A stretch of 10,400 nt of DNA, taken from assembly GCA_030523505.1 (NCBI GenBank), contig JAUNIK010000063.1, forward strand, positions 1 through 10,400, read 5' to 3'. Below are positions 6,021 through 10,400 of the stretch, piece after piece (within the stretch, counting starts at the first letter, position 1; the number at the start of each line of letters is the position of its first letter). The notes under the pieces were generated by a model that did not search any database, was not told the origin of the DNA, and saw only the letters and a list, made by a program, of their open reading frames with translations. This DNA is from Prevotellaceae bacterium. Its GTDB lineage: Bacteria > Bacteroidota > Bacteroidia > Bacteroidales > Bacteroidaceae. Both the position numbers and the translations under genes were made by a program.

Positions 6021-6615
6021 GAAAGCCAGCATCGATGGTTCGGTGATGTGCTCATACAGTGCCGATTCATACGGTGCATATATGAAGATGGCTCATTATC
6101 CTGCTGCAAAGCACGCCAAGGGTGAGATGCGCAAGGTGTTTGACTGGGATACAAACCGCTATTGGGGTGAGATTCCAGAGGCACCAGAGACATATAATGT
6201 GCTAGGTAACATCAACGAATATCAGGTGGCTATCGCCGAGACAACATTCGGTGGTCGTGAGGAGATGGCCGATTCTACTGGTATCATCGACTACGGTTCA
6301 CTCATCTATATCGCCCTCCAGCGTTCAAAGACAGCTCGCGAGGCTATCAAGGTGATGACCAATCTTGTGGAGACCTATGGATACAATTCCGAGGGCGAGA
6401 CATTCACCATCTGCGATCCTAACGAGGCTTGGATAATGGAGATGATGGGCCAGGGTGCCGGTTCAAAGAAGGTTGTATGGGTGGCTGTCCGCATTCCTGA
6501 TGATGCCGTTTGTGCTCACGCCAACCAGAGTCGTATCCGCACCTTCAATCAGAAGGACAAGGAGAATGTGATGTTCTCAAAGGACTGTATCAAGTATGCC
6601 CGCAAGATGGGATGA
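5935..6615 (+). CDS. C69 dipeptidase, N-terminal fragment
   Basis: These 226 residues hold the signal peptide, the nucleophile Cys22 and the first half of the Ntn hydrolase fold, including NEYQVAIAETTFGGREE and the conserved DPNEAWIMEM. They end at the TGA caused by the frameshift. The start ATG lies inside the reading frame of the upstream lipoprotein gene but is supported by the well-formed signal peptide. Alone the fragment is unlikely to fold into an active enzyme. Confidence 0.7.
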   Translation: MKKTILLCLSLLLLASIQVQACTNFIVGKKASIDGSVMCSYSADSYGAYMKMAHYPAAKHAKGEMRKVFDWDTNRYWGEIPEAPETYNVLGNINEYQVAIAETTFGGREEMADSTGIIDYGSLIYIALQRSKTAREAIKVMTNLVETYGYNSEGETFTICDPNEAWIMEMMGQGAGSKKVVWVAVRIPDDAVCAHANQSRIRTFNQKDKENVMFSKDCIKYARKMG

Positions 6616-6616
6616 T

Positions 6617-7579
6617 GGTAAGGACGAGGATTTCAGTTTCCGCGATGCTTATGCAAAGCCAGACTTCGGTGGCCGTCGTTACTGTGACGCCCGTGTATGG
6701 TCGTTGTTCAACCATTTCATGGATATGACTCCTTATGTGGATTATGCTGCAGGTATCAAACCACTCGAAGAATGTGAGGAGATGCCATTGTGGATTGTTC
6801 CTGACAAGAAGGTAGGCGTGCAGGATGTAGAGAACCTCATGCGCGATCATTATGAGGGTACTCCTTTTGCTCTCGATGGTGATATGGGTGAGGGTATCTG
6901 GGAGATGCCTTACCGTCCAACACCATTGTCGTTCACTGTTGACGGCAAGAAATACTTCAACGAGCGTCCGGTTTCTACACAGCAGAGCGCCTTCACTTTC
7001 GTAGCACAGATGCGTTCATGGTTGCCTCGTCAGGTAGGTGGTATCATCTGGTTCGGTAACGATGATGCTAATATGGTGCCATTCGTGCCTGTTTACTGCG
7101 GCAACAAGATGCCTCCAGCATGTTTCGATGATCCAAAGGCTGATGATATCACATATTCTGATAATAGTGCTTTCTGGGTTTGCAACTGGGTGAGCAACAT
7201 GGTTTATCCACGTTATTCGCAGATGTTCCCTACATTGAAGGCAGTTCGCGATCGTCTTGACAACTCTTACGCAAAGAGCCAGCCTACTATTGAGGCAGAG
7301 GCAATGAAGTTCTATGCCAACGATCCTGAGGCTGCGGTGAACTATCTGACAGAATACAGCAACGGTCTTGGTGCAGATATGCTCGACACATGGCATGGCC
7401 TTGCAAAGCATCTCATCGTGAAGTTCAACGATATGGCAGAAAAGCCAGAAAGCAAAGGTCGCTTTGAGCGTTCGAAGTACGGTCTTGGTGCTACAGTGAA
7501 GCGCCCTGGATATCCTGAGCGTACAGCAAAGCGCCTTGTTGAGACAACTGGTAATAAGTTCGCTGTTCCAACTGAATAA
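6617..7579 (+). CDS. C69 dipeptidase, C-terminal fragment
   Basis: The shifted frame continues the family sequence from GKDEDFSFRDAYAKPDFGG through RYCDARVWSLFN to a C-terminal region ending KFAVPTE. The frame is open from 6596, where an ATG (reading MPARWDDG) could in theory restart translation, but the first residues from it are out-of-frame copies of the N-terminal part. There is no signal peptide or nucleophile, so no independent function is expected. Confidence 0.7.
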   Translation, partial: GKDEDFSFRDAYAKPDFGGRRYCDARVWSLFNHFMDMTPYVDYAAGIKPLEECEEMPLWIVPDKKVGVQDVENLMRDHYEGTPFALDGDMGEGIWEMPYRPTPLSFTVDGKKYFNERPVSTQQSAFTFVAQMRSWLPRQVGGIIWFGNDDANMVPFVPVYCGNKMPPACFDDPKADDITYSDNSAFWVCNWVSNMVYPRYSQMFPTLKAVRDRLDNSYAKSQPTIEAEAMKFYANDPEAAVNYLTEYSNGLGADMLDTWHGLAKHLIVKFNDMAEKPESKGRFERSKYGLGATVKRPGYPERTAKRLVETTGNKFAVPTE

Positions 7580-7581
7580 AA

Positions 7582-7728
7582 ATGGATTTTAATAAGCACT
7601 CAAATATAAGCAGTTATTCAAGGGAAGAACTGATTCGAATAATCGGGCATTCTCTTGAACAACTGTCGGATTCTGAACTGGAAGCATTATACTACGATAT
7701 GCTTACCAAGGATTATATACGAGAGTAA
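7582..7728 (+). CDS. Small acidic protein, 48 residues, unrecognised
   Basis: An ATG two bases after the dipeptidase stop opens a 48-codon frame ending at TAA 7726-7728. It contains SYSREELIRIIGHSLEQLS, then DSELEALYYDMLTKDYIRE. It is acidic and predicted helical, with no signal peptide, membrane segment or Cys. The pattern of hydrophobic positions (LIRII, LEQL, LEALYYDML) suggests a small helical hairpin. Tight spacing suggests co-translation with the upstream gene. Its last 16 bases overlap the end of the convergent glycosyltransferase gene. I do not recognise the family. The even amino-acid make-up and tight placement make a real gene more likely than chance. Confidence 0.55.
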   Translation: MDFNKHSNISSYSREELIRIIGHSLEQLSDSELEALYYDMLTKDYIRE

Positions 7729-8804
7729 AGTTCCACATATTGAAGCGCTACCTTGATAAAGTCATGGTGGCGCTTTATATATTCAATGCTTTCGCGCTTC
7801 AACTGGGGTATTCTGTCGGGATTGAGAACCGTTGCCTCGAGAGCATTATAAACACTCTCGTAGTTTGGTTCAACATTGATGATTGGTTGCAACTCCTTCT
7901 CGCCAAGGATCTCATAATTCTCGGGTTCACCACCACCGACACAGATTATACCATGGCTCATCGCCTCGAGCGCGTTCATGGCTGGAGTGTAGCTATACAA
8001 CTGGTCGAGAAGCATGTCACTGCCAAGCATCATCTTACGATATTCATTGAAAGGTACACCTTCAGCTATTTTCAGTTCAACCCTTTCTGGGTATTTTGTT
8101 GCGATATCCTGTGCAGCACGAAGCATGATATCGGTGCCTTTGTACTCGGAGCGCTGTTTGCTGATACCAATGAAAATCTTTATCTTTCCGTTTGAACTAT
8201 CTGCCGGTTCTGCATATTCATATGGACGGATTGGAAATGGAATAAAATGCGTTTTCTCCGGAAAACAAGGACGGTAACACGCATCGTATTCGTAAAGGCC
8301 TGTGACAATGGCATCAGATTTCTCGGCACAGTATCTGTTCAGCGTTTCCTTTGCTGTTCCAAGCCAATCCTTACGGGCTTCGTCGGCCTCCTTTGTATGG
8401 CGAAGGTTGTTGCCTATGTTGAAGTCTCCATAACGGAAAATCATCTCTTCGGAACGCTTTACCCAATAGTAGTCCATGCCAAACGCACAAAGCACAACCT
8501 TCCCGTTGTTTTTCTTCAGATAGTCGAACAAACGGAAATGGCGCTCAGCCTTCAATTCAAGAAACAGTGGATTTATGATCTGCACTATATCAAACCCGCG
8601 AAAACGGCGAAGATTCCAATATACCTTTGTCAGGAGGGCGATGCCACCGAGTTTGCCGTCTTTCCTTTGAAGATCAATATCACGAGGATAGTCCTTCCAG
8701 AAGTCACCATTGCTGGCAACAACAACATGATGTCCCAGAGAACGTAATCCCTGAGCCAGTGTATTATGGACGTTGGAGTATTCTCCTAAAAGCAGGATCT
8801 TCAT
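7713..8804 (-). CDS. GT4-like glycosyltransferase (GT-B fold)
   Basis: The 363 residues have the layout of a retaining GT-B glycosyltransferase. The N-terminal Rossmann half begins MKILLLGEYSNVHNTLAQGL and continues LGHHVVVASNG. A linker lies around 185-205 (FIPFPIRPYEY). The nucleotide-sugar half starts KIKIFIGISKQRSEYKGTDIML and contains ALEAMSHGIICVGGGEPENYEIL (278-300). Glu280 matches the second Glu of the EX7E motif, but the first position (272) is Tyr, so the motif is incomplete. It probably acts at the cytoplasmic membrane, adding a sugar to a lipid-linked polysaccharide or O-antigen; donor and acceptor cannot be told. The start ATG overlaps the stop of the upstream GT2 gene by four bases (ATGA). 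It is the last gene of the minus-strand block and runs into the convergent small gene. Confidence 0.85.
   Translation of the reverse strand: MKILLLGEYSNVHNTLAQGLRSLGHHVVVASNGDFWKDYPRDIDLQRKDGKLGGIALLTKVYWNLRRFRGFDIVQIINPLFLELKAERHFRLFDYLKKNNGKVVLCAFGMDYYWVKRSEEMIFRYGDFNIGNNLRHTKEADEARKDWLGTAKETLNRYCAEKSDAIVTGLYEYDACYRPCFPEKTHFIPFPIRPYEYAEPADSSNGKIKIFIGISKQRSEYKGTDIMLRAAQDIATKYPERVELKIAEGVPFNEYRKMMLGSDMLLDQLYSYTPAMNALEAMSHGIICVGGGEPENYEILGEKELQPIINVEPNYESVYNALEATVLNPDRIPQLKRESIEYIKRHHDFIKVALQYVELYSRI
7743..7785 (+). terminator. Strong hairpin terminator for the plus-strand operon
   Basis: AAGCGCTACC (7743-7752) pairs with GGTGGCGCTT (7766-7775) over ten positions (one G-U). The inner TGA/TCA extends the stem across a T-T mismatch, and TTATATATTC follows. 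It begins 14 bases after the small gene's stop and is the only clear end signal for the ileS-led block. It lies inside the coding 3' end of the convergent glycosyltransferase. On the minus strand no T run follows, so it should act mainly on plus-strand transcripts. Confidence 0.5.
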
Positions 8805-9571
8805 ATAGAGAAACGAATAATATCAAACAATCTGCAGAGCATCAAGTAATAGAGGTTGAATCCGTTGCCTATTGGTAGGGTTCTCATTCTCCATGCTGCT
8901 TTTGCCTCTGCACAAAGAAGGCTGCGAGTCGGTTGTGCGGAATGATTCGTGGAAATACTGGCATCGTTGTCCGAATAGACATAACCCTTGATAGGGGTTG
9001 TTGCCACTTTCGGATTGTTTGAAAGCAGGACGGGCATAATAAGCAAGTCTTCAAATATGCGATTAGCCTCAAACCGGATATTCTCGAACAGGCTGCGTTT
9101 GAAAATTTTATTCCAAACATAGCAATGATGCCATGCCTTTGTCGTGTTCCAATACTGGCGGGCTGAGTTGAAAGTACATTCCTGAAGGTCAAGAGCAACA
9201 CGCGATGCAGACTCATGAACAACTCCAAATTCCAAAATGTCCCAATCGGTTATTTCTCGGCTGCTCAGTGCCTTGCTGTATGTATCGGGCAAGAGATAGT
9301 CGTCGCTATCGACAAAGGTGATATAATCTCCGGTAGCAATATCAAGACCAGCATTTCGCGCAGAGGAGAGTCCTCCGTTTTGCTTGTGCACCACCTTTAT
9401 ACGTTCGTCTTTCGAGGTCCATTCATCGCACTTCTTTCCACAACCGTCGGGCGAACCATCGTCCACAAGGATGACTTCCATCTGGGGAACGGTCTGCAGA
9501 AGAACACTCTCGACACAACGGTCAAGGGTATTCTCTACTTTATAGACGGGTATGATAACAGACAAAACCAT
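8801..9571 (-). CDS. GT2-family glycosyltransferase (GT-A fold)
   Basis: From the ATG at 9571 the protein has 256 residues: VLSVIIPVYKVENTLDRCVE, VDDGSPDG (36-43), the acceptor-side NGGLSSARNAG (65-75), the metal-binding FVDSDDYLLP (DXD at 88-91) and the likely catalytic base in RIFEDLLIMP (174-175). This is the inverting GT2 fold used for capsule, exopolysaccharide and O-antigen sugars, with a UDP- or similar nucleotide-sugar donor. The specificity is not readable. A TTG at 9583 would add four residues and overlap the upstream stop, but the ATG gives the standard N-terminus. The stop overlaps the start of the downstream GT4-like gene (ATGA). At 256 residues it is shorter than many relatives, with a compact C-terminal tail and no membrane helix. 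Confidence 0.88.
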   Translation of the reverse strand: MVLSVIIPVYKVENTLDRCVESVLLQTVPQMEVILVDDGSPDGCGKKCDEWTSKDERIKVVHKQNGGLSSARNAGLDIATGDYITFVDSDDYLLPDTYSKALSSREITDWDILEFGVVHESASRVALDLQECTFNSARQYWNTTKAWHHCYVWNKIFKRSLFENIRFEANRIFEDLLIMPVLLSNNPKVATTPIKGYVYSDNDASISTNHSAQPTRSLLCAEAKAAWRMRTLPIGNGFNLYYLMLCRLFDIIRFSI

Positions 9572-9579
9572 TTTGGGAC

Positions 9580-10400
9580 TCAATTATTGCTTTTACTTTT
9601 AACGATGCTGTATATAAGTTTTCTGCCAATGCTCGTTTTGGATAAAACGGAAAAGACAAAATACTTAAGAGTATGCAATCTGACTGGCATCGGATTGACG
9701 CCTTTGCTGTGCAATAGAGCAAGTGTTCCTTGTGCTTTGCTCTGGTCGCCAGTTAACAGAATTACATTATAGAATAGGTCCATTGAGAGTTGGTCGATTC
9801 TACGGATTAGTGCCTTCTGTTCTTTGTAGTCAAGAGCGGGTAGTTCCTTGTGCAGACGAACAATAACACCGATGAAATCGTCGATTCTGCGTTGTATGTG
9901 TTCTTTATCAACAGAATGAACTATTGAATTTTCACGCACACGGTAGAAATATGCCGAACTGCTATACTCCGCGACATTCTTTGCCCGGAGAGTAAGCAGG
10001 GGAGTGAACTCTTCGTCTTCATGCAGGATGCCTTTGGTGAATTTCAGGTCATCTCCAAGGAGGTGCTTTTTGAAAACGAAACCACATGCAGAGGCACGGA
10101 GATTATTGTGGAGCAGATATTCAACGCCTGTTCCGATATGTTTTGTTTTTCCCGGCAATGACGTTGCCTTATCAGCTACACTGCCGAAGAACAGCATGTC
10201 ATATCCGTTTTGGAAAATGGGCTGGAGACAATCGGAATAATTAGGTAAGAGACAGTCATCGCCATCGACAAACTGTAAGTATTCTCCTTCTGATGCCAGA
10301 ACGCCAGCATTTCTTGCTGCCGATAATCCTTGGTTTTCTTGACTAATAATCTTTATCTCAGACAAGAAATCCTTAAGCCCAGCTTCCGGTGAGATTTCTG
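9580..10400 (-). CDS. GT2-family glycosyltransferase, N-terminus beyond window
   Basis: The frame is open from the right edge to a TGA at 9580-9582. About 272 residues are visible, starting EISPEAGLKDFLSEIK; the first strand and VxDGS motif lie outside the window. Visible are IISQENQGLSAARNAG, the DXD region FVDGDDCLLPN and the catalytic-base segment GILHEDEEFTPLL, all typical of GT2. The C-terminal part is helical and basic, ending KLIYSIVKSKSNN. A TTG at 10365 is not the true start, since the family sequence continues upstream of it. The stop lies 8 bases before the ATG of the next GT2 gene, so the two are co-transcribed and probably act in successive steps on one glycan. It may be a paralogue of its neighbour. 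Confidence 0.87.
   Translation of the reverse strand, partial: EISPEAGLKDFLSEIKIISQENQGLSAARNAGVLASEGEYLQFVDGDDCLLPNYSDCLQPIFQNGYDMLFFGSVADKATSLPGKTKHIGTGVEYLLHNNLRASACGFVFKKHLLGDDLKFTKGILHEDEEFTPLLTLRAKNVAEYSSSAYFYRVRENSIVHSVDKEHIQRRIDDFIGVIVRLHKELPALDYKEQKALIRRIDQLSMDLFYNVILLTGDQSKAQGTLALLHSKGVNPMPVRLHTLKYFVFSVLSKTSIGRKLIYSIVKSKSNN

Larger units (their letters stand above)
5935..7579 (+). pseudogene. Secreted C69-family dipeptidase gene, interrupted by one frameshift
   Basis: Two adjacent frames together encode one peptidase C69 (PepD-like, Ntn hydrolase fold) of about 548 residues, the normal length for Bacteroidetes members. A signal peptide (1-21, MKKTILLCLSLLLL...VQA) ends just before Cys22 in ACTNFIVGKKASIDGSVM. 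In this family that Cys becomes the N-terminal nucleophile after cleavage, so it should not be read as a lipobox. The enzyme would cleave dipeptides or amide bonds in the periplasm. The frame breaks around 6607-6618 (AAGATGGGATGATGGTAAGG): the N-terminal frame hits TGA at 6613, while KDEDFSFRDAYAKPDFGG continues one frame over. Loss of two bases (for example GT in a GGATGGTATGG context) or gain of one would explain it. Nothing else in either half is damaged, so the break is recent or a sequence error. Confidence 0.8.

Noticed and set aside
7204..7212. TTATCCACG as a DnaA box supporting a replication origin
   Set aside because: It is a single near-match inside a coding region with no companion boxes.
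7740..8747. Plus-strand open frames opposite the GT4-like gene
   Set aside because: The minus-strand gene has clear glycosyltransferase motifs and operon overlap; the plus-strand frames show no recognisable domain.

Overview
The window looks like a chromosomal segment of a Bacteroidales bacterium, most likely Prevotellaceae (Prevotella/Segatella-like). The reasons are the ileS - lspA - DUF4296 gene order, promoter-like sites matching the Bacteroidetes consensus (TTTG, about 19-20 nt, TAnnTTTG), an LspA with the phylum-type internal insertion, and a secreted C69 dipeptidase. This placement comes from gene content and motifs only; no database was searched.

Layout. Bases 1-93 are the 3' end of a plus-strand gene that reads like menA (menaquinone biosynthesis). 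Bases 94-985 form an unusually structured, AT-rich intergenic region. It holds a large imperfect inverted repeat (198-349) around a 44-nt strictly alternating purine/pyrimidine tract, a 22-bp-period tandem repeat (483-592), a GC-rich palindromic repeat (611-653), and two promoter-like sites with a small hairpin terminator between them. Bases 986-7728 are a plus-strand block: ileS, lspA, a DUF4296 lipoprotein, a C69 dipeptidase broken by a frameshift near 6610, and a 48-residue unrecognised small protein. All are tightly spaced or overlapping, so probably co-transcribed. A strong hairpin just past the last gene lies inside the 3' end of the convergent gene and may end the transcript. Bases 7713-10400 are a minus-strand glycosyltransferase block (two GT2 family, then one GT4-like), read from the right edge leftward with tight junctions. 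It is probably the distal end of a surface polysaccharide cluster beginning outside the window.

How the genes fit together. IleS charges tRNA-Ile. LspA cleaves signal peptides from diacylated prolipoproteins, and the next gene encodes such a prolipoprotein. The C69 enzyme is an exported N-terminal-nucleophile hydrolase. The glycosyltransferases would act in turn on a lipid-linked glycan at the inner face of the cytoplasmic membrane.

Most notable points: (1) IleS carries a GXHH version of the class I HIGH signature together with KMSKR, a combination reported for mupirocin hyper-resistant IleRS2 enzymes. (2) The palindromic repeat at 611-653 has a homologous copy inside the ileS reading frame (1640-1679), adding about 14 residues at the start of the editing domain. 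(3) A promoter, a 9-codon ORF with two Ile codons and a terminator whose stem contains the last Ile codon precede ileS, which could be an attenuator or a small RNA. (4) The dipeptidase gene has one frameshift.
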